Shown here: positions 1 through 9,124 of the stretch, in pieces
Layout: each line of letters starts with the position of its first letter
Numbering within the stretch: position 1 is the first letter of the stretch
DNA from: Mesorhizobium loti
GTDB lineage: Bacteria; Pseudomonadota; Alphaproteobacteria; Rhizobiales; Rhizobiaceae
Direction of reading: 5' to 3'
DNA: 64,000 nt
NCBI GenBank assembly: GCA_014189435.1
Contig: CP050293.1
Span: forward strand, 2,919,001-2,983,000
Made by a program: the position numbers and the translations under genes
The notes under the pieces: model-generated
Databases searched by the model: none
What the model saw: the letters and a program-made list of their open reading frames with translations, nothing else
Told to the model about the DNA's origin: nothing

Positions 1-226
1 CTTGCCCGGCATTGAGCACCTCGTTGACCTCCAGCGAGACGATGGCGCCGAGGATGTCGCCCTTGTTCTCATAGTAATTGTAGATGGTGCCGACCGAGAC
101 CTCGGCTTGCGCGGCGATCGCCTCGATCTTGGCGCCTTCATAGCCGGCCTCGCGAAACAGTTCCGCCGCCGCCTCGATGATGCGCCGGTGCCGGTCCGCC
201 TTTTGCCTTGCCCGCAATCCGCTCAT
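1..226 (-). CDS. TetR family transcriptional regulator (N-terminal part, cut by window edge)
   Basis: About 75 N-terminal residues are visible before the window ends. They form a typical TetR DNA-binding domain: a basic lead (RQKADRHRR), helix 1 (IIEAAAELFREAGYEGAKI) and the helix-turn-helix ending in the family hallmark VGTIYNYYENKGDI. The ATG at 226 has AAGAGG just upstream; an ATG 16 bases further up stops after four codons. The gene diverges from the solute-binding protein gene at 318, and an imperfect palindrome lies between them. It is therefore probably the local repressor of the plus-strand transporter operon. The ligand-binding domain is outside the window, so the inducer cannot be guessed. 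Confidence 0.9.
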   Translation of the reverse strand, partial: MSGLRARQKADRHRRIIEAAAELFREAGYEGAKIEAIAAQAEVSVGTIYNYYENKGDILGAIVSLEVNEVLNAGQ

Positions 227-252
227 CTCAGCCTCTTGCCATAAAAACAGAA

Positions 253-278
253 TTGACTCAATTTTAGAATTGGTTCAA
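253..278. promoter_or_regulatory. Imperfect palindrome, candidate TetR operator
   Basis: A 26-bp, AT-rich inverted repeat has the symmetric pattern TTGA-N2-CAATT-N-TA-N-AATTG-N2-TCAA. It lies between the divergent TetR gene and the transporter operon, 27 bases from the TetR start codon and 40 from the binding-protein start. Its size and position fit a TetR-family operator that controls both directions. The binding itself is inferred. Confidence 0.5.
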
Positions 279-317
279 TTTTTTGCAAGAAGCCACAAAG
301 GCAAGGGAGAACACTCG

Positions 318-1409
318 ATGTCCGCAATATCCGCATCCAGGAATCCGCTTTCCATTCTCAAAAGCCATCTGCATGCGGCGTGCGCCGCCACGGCGCTGCT
401 GCTCGGGGCCGGCAGCGCTGCCCAGGCCGCCGACCTCAACGCGCTGATCTGGTGCGACCATGCCGATCCGGCGCTGCTGCAGCCGTTCGAGGAGGCCAAT
501 GGCGTCAAGGTCAACGTCAAGGAGTTCGAGGGCACCGGCGCAGGCCTCGCCATCGTCGAACAGTCGCAGCCCGGCGACTGGGACGTGATGGTGATCGACT
601 CGATCGACGTGCCGCGCGGTGTCGAAAAGGGCCTGTTCGAGCCATTGCCGGAAGACAAACTGCCACTGGCCGACCTGTTCCCGCAGGTAAAGATGGACGG
701 CTCCACCGTGGTCGGCGGCAAGCGCTACGGCATCACCGAAAAGTTCGGCTACAACACGATCGGCTACAACAAGACCAAGGTCGATCCGGCCGACATGCAG
801 TCGATGGCGGCGCTGACCGGCGACAAGTACAAGGGCAAGGTTGCCATCTACGACTACTACCTGCCGGTCATCGGCATGGCCGCACTCGCCATCGGCAAGA
901 GGACGGCCGATCTCACCGAAGCCGATCTTCCCGCCCTCAAGGACGAGCTTCTCAAGATGAAGGCCAATGCCAAGCTGGTCGGCGAAGTGACCGCCAGCCA
1001 GACGGCGCTGGCGACCGGCGAAGTCGACATCCTGGTCGGCGGCGGCGAATGGGTGACGGCGGGGCTGGCCAAGGAGAACCCGGCGCTCGACTTCTCCATT
1101 CCCAAGGAGGGTGCGGTGCTGTGGTCGCAGTCGCTGGCCATGTTCAAGGACTCCAAAAACAAGGACATGGCGCTGAAATTCATCCAGTACATTATGAGCC
1201 CGGAGGGCCAGGCGCGCCTTGCCACCTCGTCCTGCTACTGGGGCATGCCGGCCAACACCAAGGCAGCACTCACCGACGACCAGAAGAAGGTCCTGCGCTT
1301 CGACGAGCAGCCGGGCTTCCTCGCGCGCGCCCAGGCCTATCCGGCGCCGAACGCCGATCTCGACAAGAAGATGCAGGACATGTGGACCGAAATGCTGCAA
1401 GCGAAATGA
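318..1409 (+). CDS. ABC transporter substrate-binding protein, polyamine type (PotD-like)
   Basis: This 363-residue periplasmic binding protein begins with a Sec signal peptide (hydrophobic AACAATALLLGAG, then cleavage near AAQA-A). The mature part follows the spermidine/putrescine-binding fold: an early LIWCDHADPALLQPFEE stretch, a KYGITEKFGYNTIGYN-like hinge region and a C-terminal FIQYIMSPEGQARLA helix. The ATG at 318 is chosen because AAGGGAGA precedes it and the signal peptide begins there; longer in-frame starts would add a non-signal leader. It is the first gene of an operon with two permeases, an ATPase and a hydrolase. The substrate may be a polyamine, amino-acid derivative or opine; sequence reading alone does not decide. 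Confidence 0.9.
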   Translation: MSAISASRNPLSILKSHLHAACAATALLLGAGSAAQAADLNALIWCDHADPALLQPFEEANGVKVNVKEFEGTGAGLAIVEQSQPGDWDVMVIDSIDVPRGVEKGLFEPLPEDKLPLADLFPQVKMDGSTVVGGKRYGITEKFGYNTIGYNKTKVDPADMQSMAALTGDKYKGKVAIYDYYLPVIGMAALAIGKRTADLTEADLPALKDELLKMKANAKLVGEVTASQTALATGEVDILVGGGEWVTAGLAKENPALDFSIPKEGAVLWSQSLAMFKDSKNKDMALKFIQYIMSPEGQARLATSSCYWGMPANTKAALTDDQKKVLRFDEQPGFLARAQAYPAPNADLDKKMQDMWTEMLQAK

Positions 1410-1422
1410 GCCGATAGCGCTC

Positions 1423-2277
1423 ATGAGCACTTCGGCAAACACCCCCCTGCCCCGGGCGGCCCTGCCCTGGGCGCTGGTCACGCCGGCGCTCGGCTGGACG
1501 CTGCTGTTCTTCGTGCTGCCCTTCATCGCCATGGGGTTTTCCAGCCTGACGGCGCATGAGGGCGGCGGCCTCACGGCGTCCAACTACAGCCAGTTCTTCA
1601 CCAACCCTTCCTACTGGCAGGCGATGGTGAATTCGCTGCAAGTAACGGCGATCGTCACCGCGATCTCGGTGCTGCTCGCCTATCCCTTTGCCTGGATCCT
1701 GGCCGAACAGGTGCCGGAGCGCTGGCAGCGGCTGGCACTGATGCTGGCGGTGCTGCCGTTCTGGACATCCTATGTCGTGCGCTCCTACTCCTGGCTGTTG
1801 GTGCTGGCGCAGAACGGCGTCGTCAACCGGGCGCTGACCGGCTCCGGCCTCATCAGCGAGCCGCTGCAGCTCGCCAACACACGTTTCGCCACCGTCACCG
1901 GCTTCGTGCATTTCTTCGTCATGCTGTTGACGCTGACGATCTTCGCCAACCTCAAACAACTCAGCCCGAGCTACCGCAAGGCAGCCGCCGATCTCGGCGC
2001 CGGACCGGTGCGCACCTTCCTGCATGTCGTGCTGCCGCTGACCTTGCCCGGCATCATGGTCGGCGCCTTCCTCACCTTCGTGCTGTGCATCGGCGATTAC
2101 ATCACGCCGCAGATCCTGGGCGGTAACAACGAGCTGCTGATGCCGCAGCTGGTGATGATGCAGATCGGCCGGCGCGGCGATTTTCCGCTGGCCTCGGCGC
2201 TGTCGATCATCCTGATGGCGGTGGTCACCATCGCCTACCTCGCCTGCGCCCGCTGGCTGAAGATCGAGCGGGCCTGA
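1423..2277 (+). CDS. ABC transporter permease, PotB-like
   Basis: A 284-residue inner-membrane permease of the polyamine importer class. After an N-terminal segment (WTLLFFVLPFIAMGF) there are about five further hydrophobic helices. The EAA cytoplasmic loop, which contacts the ATPase, reads YRKAAADLGAGPVRTFLHV. The gene starts 13 bases after the binding-protein stop and is followed by the second permease after one base. It should pair with the PotC-like product to form the channel of one importer. Confidence 0.9.
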   Translation: MSTSANTPLPRAALPWALVTPALGWTLLFFVLPFIAMGFSSLTAHEGGGLTASNYSQFFTNPSYWQAMVNSLQVTAIVTAISVLLAYPFAWILAEQVPERWQRLALMLAVLPFWTSYVVRSYSWLLVLAQNGVVNRALTGSGLISEPLQLANTRFATVTGFVHFFVMLLTLTIFANLKQLSPSYRKAAADLGAGPVRTFLHVVLPLTLPGIMVGAFLTFVLCIGDYITPQILGGNNELLMPQLVMMQIGRRGDFPLASALSIILMAVVTIAYLACARWLKIERA

Positions 2278-2278
2278 G

Positions 2279-3061
2279 ATGCGCAGGATCGTCCGCATCG
2301 CCTCCTGGCTCTACGCGATCGCCGTCTACGGCTTCATCTTCCTGCCGGTGGTCGTGCTGGTGCTGTTCTCCCTACAGTCTACCTCCTTCCCGATTCCGCC
2401 TTTCACCGGCCCGTCGCTGCGCTGGTACGAAGCGGTTCTGTCCGACGTCAGACTGACCTCGGCGCTGGTCAATTCGCTGCTGGTCGCGTCCATCTCGTCG
2501 CTCGCCGCCGTCACGCTCGGCTTCCTCTCCGCCTGGGGTTTTGCGCGCTTCGTCCTGCCGGGCTCGGGCTTGCTGCGCGGGCTGATCACGCTGCCGCTGA
2601 CGGTCAGCTATCTCATCATCGGCATGGGGCTGCTGGTGCTGTTCAACTGGGCCGGCGTGCCAAAATCGCTGCTCGCCGCCGGCATCGGCCATGTCGTGAT
2701 CAACCTGCCGCTGTGCTTTGCCATCATCTACAGCCAGATGGGCGACCACCAGATCAACATCGAGCGCGCCGCGCGCGACCTCGGCGCCCCGGAATGGAAG
2801 GTGCTGCTGTTGATCACCGTGCCGGTCATGGCGCCTGCCATCTTCGCCGGTTTCTTCCTGTCGATGACCTTTTCCTGGGACGAGTTCGTGATCTCCTTCC
2901 TGCTCACCCGCTTCGACACCACGCTGCCGGTTGAGATCTGGAACCTGCTGCGTTCCGGCCTCAACCCGAAGACCAACGCCGTCGGCTCGCTGGTCTTCGC
3001 CGTCTCCATCGTGCTGGTGGTGTTTTTTGAACTGACATTGCTGCGGAGAAAGCCGGCATGA
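2279..3061 (+). CDS. ABC transporter permease, PotC-like
   Basis: A 260-residue inner-membrane permease. It has an N-terminal membrane segment (YGFIFLPVVVLVLFSL), a conserved YEAVLSD-type periplasmic loop and the EAA-type motif IERAARDLGAPEWKVLLLI, followed by a helix with FSWDEFVISFLLTRF, which is typical of PotC. The ATG lies one base after the upstream stop. The gene end overlaps the ATPase start by four bases (ATGA), so the two are translationally coupled. Confidence 0.92.
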   Translation: MRRIVRIASWLYAIAVYGFIFLPVVVLVLFSLQSTSFPIPPFTGPSLRWYEAVLSDVRLTSALVNSLLVASISSLAAVTLGFLSAWGFARFVLPGSGLLRGLITLPLTVSYLIIGMGLLVLFNWAGVPKSLLAAGIGHVVINLPLCFAIIYSQMGDHQINIERAARDLGAPEWKVLLLITVPVMAPAIFAGFFLSMTFSWDEFVISFLLTRFDTTLPVEIWNLLRSGLNPKTNAVGSLVFAVSIVLVVFFELTLLRRKPA

Positions 3062-4122
3062 GCGCGCCCCTCGTCGACATCAGCAGTGTCTCGCATCGCT
3101 TCGGCCAGCACACCGTGCTGAAGGATGTCTCGCTGCAGATCGAGCCCGGCAGCTATACGATCCTGCTCGGGCCCTCGGGCTCCGGCAAGACGACGCTGCT
3201 CTCCATTCTGGGCGGCTTCGTCACGCCCAGCGAAGGCAAGGTGTTCATCCGCGGCGAGGACTGCACTTCGGTGCCGCCGGCGAAGCGCCCGACGACCACG
3301 GTATTCCAGGACTATGCGCTGTTTCCGCATATGAGCGTCGGCAGCAATGTCGGCTTCGGCCTGCGCATGCAGGGCGTCGATGGCGTTACCCGAGCTGCAA
3401 AGGCGCGCGAGGCGCTGGCGCTGGTTGGACTGGCCTCCGCCTTCGACAAGAAGCCGCACCAGCTCTCCGGCGGCCAACGGCAGCGCGTGGCGCTGGCGCG
3501 TGCGCTGGTGATCGAACCGGCGGTGCTTTTGCTCGACGAGCCGCTCGGCGCGCTCGACCTGAAGCTGCGCCGGCAGATGCAGGATGAATTGAAGGCGATC
3601 CAGAAGCGCGTCGGCACCGCCTTCATCCATGTCACGCACGACCAGGAAGAGGCGATGGCGCTGGCCGACCATTGCGTGGTGATGAATGACGGGCGCATCG
3701 AGGACGAAGGTCCGCCCGAGCGCGTCTATGCGCGGCCGGCGACGCGCTTTTCCGCCACCTTCATGGGCGAAAGCACGATCCTCGCCGGCACGGTTACGGA
3801 GGCGAAGGACAGGACAAGCATTGTCGCGACGCCGGTTGGGCCGGTTTCGCTGCCGGGTGCCTTGCCGGTGGGCTCCACCGTTGCGCTGGCCATACGGCCG
3901 GAGCATCTTGTCTTCGGCATGGCCGCGGGCGCCGTCAAGCTCGGCACGGCTGGGGTGAGCGACGTCGTTTTCCAGGGCAGCTTCAAGCGCGTGCTTGCGG
4001 TTTCCGTCGAGGATCCTTCGATGCACTTCATCGCCAGGCTGCCGGCGACGGCGACCGTCCAGCCGGGCGACACGGTCGCGATTTCCTGCGATACCGACCA
4101 GATCATCCTGCTGACGGATTGA
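3058..4122 (+). CDS. ABC transporter ATP-binding protein, PotA-like
   Basis: A 354-residue ATPase of the polyamine/iron/thiamine importer group. The Walker A motif (GPSGSGKTT) is at residues 38-46. The Q-loop region VFQDYALFPHMSV, the signature [15 protein letters not shown] and Walker [13 protein letters not shown] follow in order, then the H-loop [16 protein letters not shown] domain fills the C-terminal third (AIRPEHLVF). It powers the importer encoded by the three preceding genes and overlaps the upstream permease gene by four bases. Confidence 0.94.
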   Translation: MSAPLVDISSVSHRFGQHTVLKDVSLQIEPGSYTILLGPSGSGKTTLLSILGGFVTPSEGKVFIRGEDCTSVPPAKRPTTTVFQDYALFPHMSVGSNVGFGLRMQGVDGVTRAAKAREALALVGLASAFDKKPHQLSGGQRQRVALARALVIEPAVLLLDEPLGALDLKLRRQMQDELKAIQKRVGTAFIHVTHDQEEAMALADHCVVMNDGRIEDEGPPERVYARPATRFSATFMGESTILAGTVTEAKDRTSIVATPVGPVSLPGALPVGSTVALAIRPEHLVFGMAAGAVKLGTAGVSDVVFQGSFKRVLAVSVEDPSMHFIARLPATATVQPGDTVAISCDTDQIILLTD

Positions 4123-4124
4123 GC

Positions 4125-4886
4125 ATGGCAACACTTCCGCTCATCGAGGCACCAGACTGGTACGAGACCATCCGCATGAGCGATGGCGTGACCTTGATCC
4201 ACGAGCCATGGATAAAGCCGTTCTTCCGCTGCAACATGTGGCATGTGCGCGGCCGCGACCGCGACCTTCTGTTCGACACCGGGCTTGGTCATTTCAGCCT
4301 CAGGCGCCACGTACCGCTGGTGAGCGAGCGCAAGCTGACCTGCGTCGCCAGCCACACGCATTTCGACCATATCGGCTGCCACCACGAATTTCCCGACCGC
4401 TGCGTGCACCCGGCCGAGGCTGAGATCCTCGCCGATCCGCGCAACGAGTGGACGTTTGCCGGCAGCTATACCGCCGAGGAGATGTTCGATCGCCAGCCGG
4501 ACGGCTGGGACGATGCGCGCTACAGCATCCTGCCGGCGCCCGCCGACCGCCTGCTTGAGCATGGTGATGTCGTCGATCTCGGCGACCGTGCCTTCGAGGT
4601 GATCCACACGCCCGGCCATTCACCCGGCGGCATCGCGCTCTACGAAAACAGGACGGGCATCCTGTTATCCGGCGACATCATCTATGACGGCCCACTGATC
4701 GACGATGTCTACCACTCGGACATATTAGACTACATGGCAACGCTGCTGCGCCTGCGGGACCTCGATGTCTCGGTCGTGCATGGCGGCCATTTTCCGAGTT
4801 TCGGCAAGGTGCGCTACCGCCAGCTTGTCGACGAGTATCTGGAACAGAAGCGGCAAGCCGGCTGCCATCTGCGGCAGGGCGTCTAA
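4125..4886 (+). CDS. MBL-fold metallohydrolase
   Basis: A 253-residue metallo-beta-lactamase-fold hydrolase. The zinc-binding motif HTHFDHIG occupies residues 77-84, and further ligands are in THTPGHSPGGI-type (IHTPGHSPGG) and LSGDIIYDGP. There is no signal peptide, so it is cytoplasmic. The ATG at 4125 is used; a TTG overlapping the ATPase stop at 4119 would add two residues. As the last gene of the importer operon it may act on the imported compound, but MBL-fold enzymes hydrolyse many thioesters, esters and lactones and the substrate is unknown. It converges on the TetR gene four bases away. Confidence 0.88.
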   Translation: MATLPLIEAPDWYETIRMSDGVTLIHEPWIKPFFRCNMWHVRGRDRDLLFDTGLGHFSLRRHVPLVSERKLTCVASHTHFDHIGCHHEFPDRCVHPAEAEILADPRNEWTFAGSYTAEEMFDRQPDGWDDARYSILPAPADRLLEHGDVVDLGDRAFEVIHTPGHSPGGIALYENRTGILLSGDIIYDGPLIDDVYHSDILDYMATLLRLRDLDVSVVHGGHFPSFGKVRYRQLVDEYLEQKRQAGCHLRQGV

Positions 4887-4890
4887 GGAT

Positions 4891-5592
4891 TTAGCGCATC
4901 AGTTCGAAATGCCGCGGAAACGCCTGATGCAGCAGAAGCAGCATGGTCTTGCGCAGCACGTTGGTGTCACGGCCGCGAGGGTTCAGGTGATCCCAATACC
5001 AGGCGCCATGAACCAGATAGTTCAGGCTCTCCGACAGCGTGTCTATGTCGACGCCGGTATAACCGCCGCTGCGCGAAATCTCGATCAGCAGCTCGCGCGC
5101 CTCGGCGGTGTAGGCAAGGTCGCTCGGCAGGCCGATCTCGTTGTAGATCTGCATGCTCTTGCGGTCGCTGGAGAACACGACAAAGACCGAAACCCATTTG
5201 GGATGCTGCCGGGCGAAGTTTTGCGCGCAGTTGACCGCTCCGAGCAGGCGCTCGACCGGCGACAGGCCGGGCGCCCGCACCAGCGTAACCCACAGCTCAT
5301 CGTATCGATCGCTGAGATACTGCAGGACGGCCCGGAATAGGTTCTCCTTGCTGCGAAAATGGAAGACGACCAAGGCATTGGACGAGCCGACATGTTCGGC
5401 GATGCGCTGCATGGTGACGCTTGCCAGCCCCTCCTCCGCGATGAGTTCGATGGTGGCGTCGATGATGCGCTGGACGCTCGCTTCGCCGCGTTCGCGCCGA
5501 CGGTCCTTGGGCGGCGCGGCATCGTTTGCCGAAACCCCGTCCTTGGCCATTGCGCCTTTGTGTTTTGCCGCTGTCGCCTTGCGTTGCGCCAT
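4891..5592 (-). CDS. TetR/BetI-like transcriptional regulator
   Basis: A 233-residue regulator. A lysine/alanine-rich tail of about 35 residues precedes a TetR domain (RIIDATIELIAEEGLASVTM, then HVGSSNALVVFHFRSKENLF). The C-terminal part, with HPKWVSVFVVFSSDR and the LNYLVHGAWYWD region, resembles BetI-type ligand domains. The ATG at 5592 has AAAGGAA about 11 bases upstream; longer reading adds 30 unlikely residues. It lies 141 bases downstream of the amidase gene on the same strand and may be the regulator of the minus-strand transporter operon. The ligand is not known. Confidence 0.85.
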   Translation of the reverse strand: MAQRKATAAKHKGAMAKDGVSANDAAPPKDRRRERGEASVQRIIDATIELIAEEGLASVTMQRIAEHVGSSNALVVFHFRSKENLFRAVLQYLSDRYDELWVTLVRAPGLSPVERLLGAVNCAQNFARQHPKWVSVFVVFSSDRKSMQIYNEIGLPSDLAYTAEARELLIEISRSGGYTGVDIDTLSESLNYLVHGAWYWDHLNPRGRDTNVLRKTMLLLLHQAFPRHFELMR

Positions 5593-5732
5593 CTTCGTCC
5601 AGTTCCTTTCGAACCTTATGGCGGCGATCGCTGGCGCCGCCACAGATCCGTGTATTCGAGGTGTCCGGCGTCGGCTCACCACAAGCGAAGCCGGAGATCA
5701 AGCACCCTCGCGGCAAGGGCCGCATCGCCCAG

Positions 5733-7160
5733 TTAAAGCGAAGGGCGCGTTTTGGTGTTTGTGTACCATTGTCCCTTGGCCGTCTCATAGGCCATGGCGG
5801 CGCGGAAAACATCGGCATCGCAGTAGGTGCGGCCGACGATCTGGATGCCTGTCGGCACGCCGCTTGCCGCCCGGCCCGACGGCACGGACAGAACCGGACA
5901 GCGGCTCAGCATGTTGAACGGCGTCGTCATCACCCAGCCCAGCGACGGGTTCACCTGCTTGCCGTTGATCTCGACCGTACCCGTGGTCTGATCGAACTCC
6001 GCCGGCACAGAGGGCAGCGCGTTGGTCGGGCAGATCAGCACATCGTAGGTCTCCAGCAGCGGCCCCAGCGTCTGGTACATTCTGGCCGCGACGTCGAGGG
6101 TTCCGACGAAATCCACGGCCTTGGACTTCTGCCCGTCCTCGGCGAACTGCCGCGCATAGGTCGTCATATCCTTGCCGTGCTCCTTGAGCAGTTGCGACAG
6201 CGAGGCGCCGAAGAGGTGTTCGAGATAGGCCATGCCGGCCTTCAGCACGTCATCACCCCAGCCCAGATCGACTTCCTCGACCGTGGCGCCTAGCGAGCGG
6301 AACACATCGCAGGCCGCGAGCGTGTTCTTGCGCACGTCCGGGTCGACTTCAAAGGAGCCGAGGTCCATCGAGAACGCAATCTTCCAGCCCTTGATCGGCT
6401 TGTAGTCGAGCGGCAGGCGCAGTTTCGGGCGCAGCGTGGCGATGTCGAGCGGACTCGGTCCGGACATGACATTCTGCAGCAGGATGGCATCCCCGACGTT
6501 TCGCGCCAGCGGTCCGGTGTGGCAGTAGAAGTCGAGGTTGAACGGCGGTTCGTCCGGATTGCGGCCGTAAGGCGGCTTGAAGCCGACAAGACCGCAGGCC
6601 GACGCGGGAATACGGATCGATCCGGCAATGTCCGAACCGGTGGCGATCGACGACGTGCCGGAAGCCAGCGTCGCCGCGGAACCTCCCGACGAACCGCCCG
6701 GGGTGAAATCGCGATTCCACGGATTGCGCGTCACGCCCCAGCGTCTCGACCAGGTGTAGCCGGCGCAGCTGAATTCAGGCGTCGCCGTGCGGGCATGGAC
6801 GATGCCGCCGGCCTTGATGATGCGTTCGTTCATCGTCGAGGTATGGCCGCCGACGGCATCCTTCGACAGCAGCGAGCCGTTCGATGTCGGCTTGCCCTTG
6901 ATGTAGCTCTCGTCCTTGATGCCGATGGGCAGCCCCTCGAGCGCCCCGGTGCGGGCGCCCTTGGCATATTTCGCCTCTGCCTTCCTGGCCAGATCCATGG
7001 CTTCGTCGAAATGCGTGAAGGTGAAGCAGTTGATCGTCGGCTTGGTTGCCTCGGCGCGGCGGATGGTGGCCTGCATCAGGTCGACAGGCGAAAGTTTCTT
7101 CGCCTTGAACAGCCGCAGCGCCTCGCTGGCCGGCATGTAGCAAAGGTCGAGATCGGTCAT
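5733..7160 (-). CDS. Amidase (amidase signature family)
   Basis: A 475-residue amidase signature hydrolase. The Ser-cisSer-Lys triad is complete: Lys82 in GIKDE, cis-Ser158 in the GGSSGGSAA motif and nucleophile Ser181 in SDIAGSIRIPAS. No signal peptide is seen. The start at 7160 has AGGAG nearby. It is the last transporter-operon gene, 88 bases after the binding protein, so it probably releases ammonia or an amine from an imported amide. The family covers glutamyl-tRNA amidotransferase A-like, nicotinamidase-like and acylamide hydrolases; absence of gatC and gatB neighbours makes it a stand-alone hydrolase rather than GatA. Confidence 0.9.
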   Translation of the reverse strand: MTDLDLCYMPASEALRLFKAKKLSPVDLMQATIRRAEATKPTINCFTFTHFDEAMDLARKAEAKYAKGARTGALEGLPIGIKDESYIKGKPTSNGSLLSKDAVGGHTSTMNERIIKAGGIVHARTATPEFSCAGYTWSRRWGVTRNPWNRDFTPGGSSGGSAATLASGTSSIATGSDIAGSIRIPASACGLVGFKPPYGRNPDEPPFNLDFYCHTGPLARNVGDAILLQNVMSGPSPLDIATLRPKLRLPLDYKPIKGWKIAFSMDLGSFEVDPDVRKNTLAACDVFRSLGATVEEVDLGWGDDVLKAGMAYLEHLFGASLSQLLKEHGKDMTTYARQFAEDGQKSKAVDFVGTLDVAARMYQTLGPLLETYDVLICPTNALPSVPAEFDQTTGTVEINGKQVNPSLGWVMTTPFNMLSRCPVLSVPSGRAASGVPTGIQIVGRTYCDADVFRAAMAYETAKGQWYTNTKTRPSL

Positions 7161-7248
7161 GGGAAGTCTCCTGCGATCGGCGGATCGCGTTTGGCATGGA
7201 CGGGAGGTGGCCGCGCCGCGTGTCGCGGCGCGGAGAACCCGGATCAGG

Positions 7249-8283
7249 TTACTTCTGCAGGTCGGTCCAGATTTTCGTGTAGAGCGCCTGCACATCCGAC
7301 GGGCAGGCCTGCATGAACTGGCCCTTGGCGGCGAATTGCGCGGGAACATCGACTTCCGGCGCGCCTTTCATGTCCGCGGGCATGAAAGCTTCCGAGCCCT
7401 TGATGCCGTTGGCATAGCGGGCAAAGGCCGAGATCATCGCGGCATTTTGCGGATCCATGACGAAATTCTGGAAGAGCTTGGCATTTTCGACGTTTTTGGC
7501 GTCCTTCAGCACCGCGACATTGTCCATCCAGATCGGGTAGCCTTCCCTGGGATAGCCATAGGCGATCTTGTCGTTCTGCAACCGCTGACGCAGCGATATG
7601 CCGTTCCAGTTGACGCCGGCTGCGATGTCGCCCTTGCCCAGGCCGTCGACGGCGCCGTAGTCGAAGGACAGCCATTTCGCCTTGGCCTCGACCAGCTTGT
7701 CGCGCACCTTCTTCAGCACCACCTTGTCGGCCGTGCAGTACTGGCCACCTTCATAGGCGATGGCGAGGAACATGATGTCACCCATTTCGGGGACGACATT
7801 GATCTTGCCGACGAGCTCGGGCGGCGGGTCGAGGAAGATCGCGGACGTGTTGATGTCGCCGGAATAGACCGACTTGTTGACCGACACGCCTGTCGTGCCC
7901 CACTGCCACGGAACGGTGTATTTGCGGCCCGGATCGAATGGCACATCGACCCATTTCGGGTCCATATTCTTGAAATTCTCCATCTTGTTGGGATCGGTCT
8001 CCAGCAGCAGATCTTCACTGATCCAGATCGGAACGACGCTTGCCGAAGGCACAACGATGTCGAAACCGGCGCCGCCCTGGCGGATCTTGGCCAGCGCCGT
8101 GTCGCTGGAATCGAAGTCGGTGACGGTGACCTTGACCTTGTAGGTCTCCTCGAACTTCTTGATCAGATCGGGGCTGGTGTAGTTGCCCCAATTGTAGATG
8201 TTGAGCTCGCCGTCGGCACGGGCCACGCCCGTGCCAGCCAGCAGCGACAACCCGATGGCCGTCGCGGTCAATTTCCAGTTCAT
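7249..8283 (-). CDS. ABC transporter substrate-binding protein, polyamine type (PotD-like)
   Basis: A 344-residue periplasmic binding protein. The signal peptide ends near VARA-DG, and the mature chain opens with [20 protein letters not shown], the hallmark of spermidine/putrescine-binding proteins. The start at 8283 fits the signal peptide; in-frame codons further up lead into the permease gene. It is only distantly like the binding protein at 318, so the two importers probably have different substrates. It sits between the PotC-like permease and the amidase in one operon. Confidence 0.92.
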   Translation of the reverse strand: MNWKLTATAIGLSLLAGTGVARADGELNIYNWGNYTSPDLIKKFEETYKVKVTVTDFDSSDTALAKIRQGGAGFDIVVPSASVVPIWISEDLLLETDPNKMENFKNMDPKWVDVPFDPGRKYTVPWQWGTTGVSVNKSVYSGDINTSAIFLDPPPELVGKINVVPEMGDIMFLAIAYEGGQYCTADKVVLKKVRDKLVEAKAKWLSFDYGAVDGLGKGDIAAGVNWNGISLRQRLQNDKIAYGYPREGYPIWMDNVAVLKDAKNVENAKLFQNFVMDPQNAAMISAFARYANGIKGSEAFMPADMKGAPEVDVPAQFAAKGQFMQACPSDVQALYTKIWTDLQK

Positions 8284-8323
8284 GCTCCATGCTCCCATTG
8301 TTGGGACCGGCGGCGTTACGGCC

Positions 8324-9124
8324 TCAGGTCCGTTTCCTGCTGACGAAAAAGAAAGCCGTGACGATGCCGATCGACAGCACGAGGAAGGCCGTCGAGATTG
8401 CATTGATCTCGGGTGTAACGCCGCGGCGGATCTGGCCGAGCATGTAGGTGGGCAGCGTGTCCTGGCCGCCGGATTTGACGAATTCGGTGATGACGACGTC
8501 ATCCAGCGAGACGACGAAGGCGAGCATCAGCCCGGCCAGAATGCCCGGCCAAAGCAGCGGCAAAGTCACGTGCCAAAACGTCTTCCATTTGGTCGCATAG
8601 AGGTCGGCGGCCGCGGTTTCGAGCGCCAGATCCATGCTTTCGAGCCGTGCCCGGATCGGCAGATAGGCAAAGGGCACGCAGAAAGCGGTATGCGCGGCGA
8701 CGAGGTAGCCGAGGCCGGAATAGCCGGTCCAGATCTTGATGCGCGAAAACACGATCAGCAGCGCCACGGCGGTGACGATCTCCGGCACCATCAGCGGCTG
8801 GTTGATGAAGGCGTATTTGAAGGTCAGTCCGCGATAGGGTTTGGTCCGGGTCGTCGCCAGCGCCGCCATGGTCGCCGAGATCGTCGCCAGCAGCGCGGCG
8901 ACGGCCGCGATCTGGAACGAGCGGAGCGACGATTCGATGACCAGCCCGTTGTTCCAGGCCACATGGAACCAGCGCAGCGAAAAGCCCTTCCAGATCGCCA
9001 GCGAGTCATTGTCGTTGAAGGCGTAGACCACCAGCGTGGCGATCGGCAAATAGAGCAGGAAGAAACACAGTATCGCCAGGCTGACGAAGCCGCTCTGCCG
9101 CCGGACGTCGAAGCGCTTAGCCAT
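8324..9124 (-). CDS. ABC transporter permease, PotC-like
   Basis: A 266-residue permease. It has an N-terminal helix ([21 protein letters not shown]), a YAFNDND loop typical of PotC and the EAA motif [16 protein letters not shown], followed by [11 protein letters not shown]. The ATG at 9124 overlaps the end of the preceding permease gene by eight bases. This indicates translational coupling within the minus-strand operon. Confidence 0.92.
   Translation of the reverse strand: MAKRFDVRRQSGFVSLAILCFFLLYLPIATLVVYAFNDNDSLAIWKGFSLRWFHVAWNNGLVIESSLRSFQIAAVAALLATISATMAALATTRTKPYRGLTFKYAFINQPLMVPEIVTAVALLIVFSRIKIWTGYSGLGYLVAAHTAFCVPFAYLPIRARLESMDLALETAAADLYATKWKTFWHVTLPLLWPGILAGLMLAFVVSLDDVVITEFVKSGGQDTLPTYMLGQIRRGVTPEINAISTAFLVLSIGIVTAFFFVSRKRT

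Noticed and set aside
5733..7160. gatA annotation for the amidase gene
   Set aside because: It has the amidase signature, but it lies in a transporter operon and is not near gatB or gatC; gatB is 39 kb away with a different neighbour.
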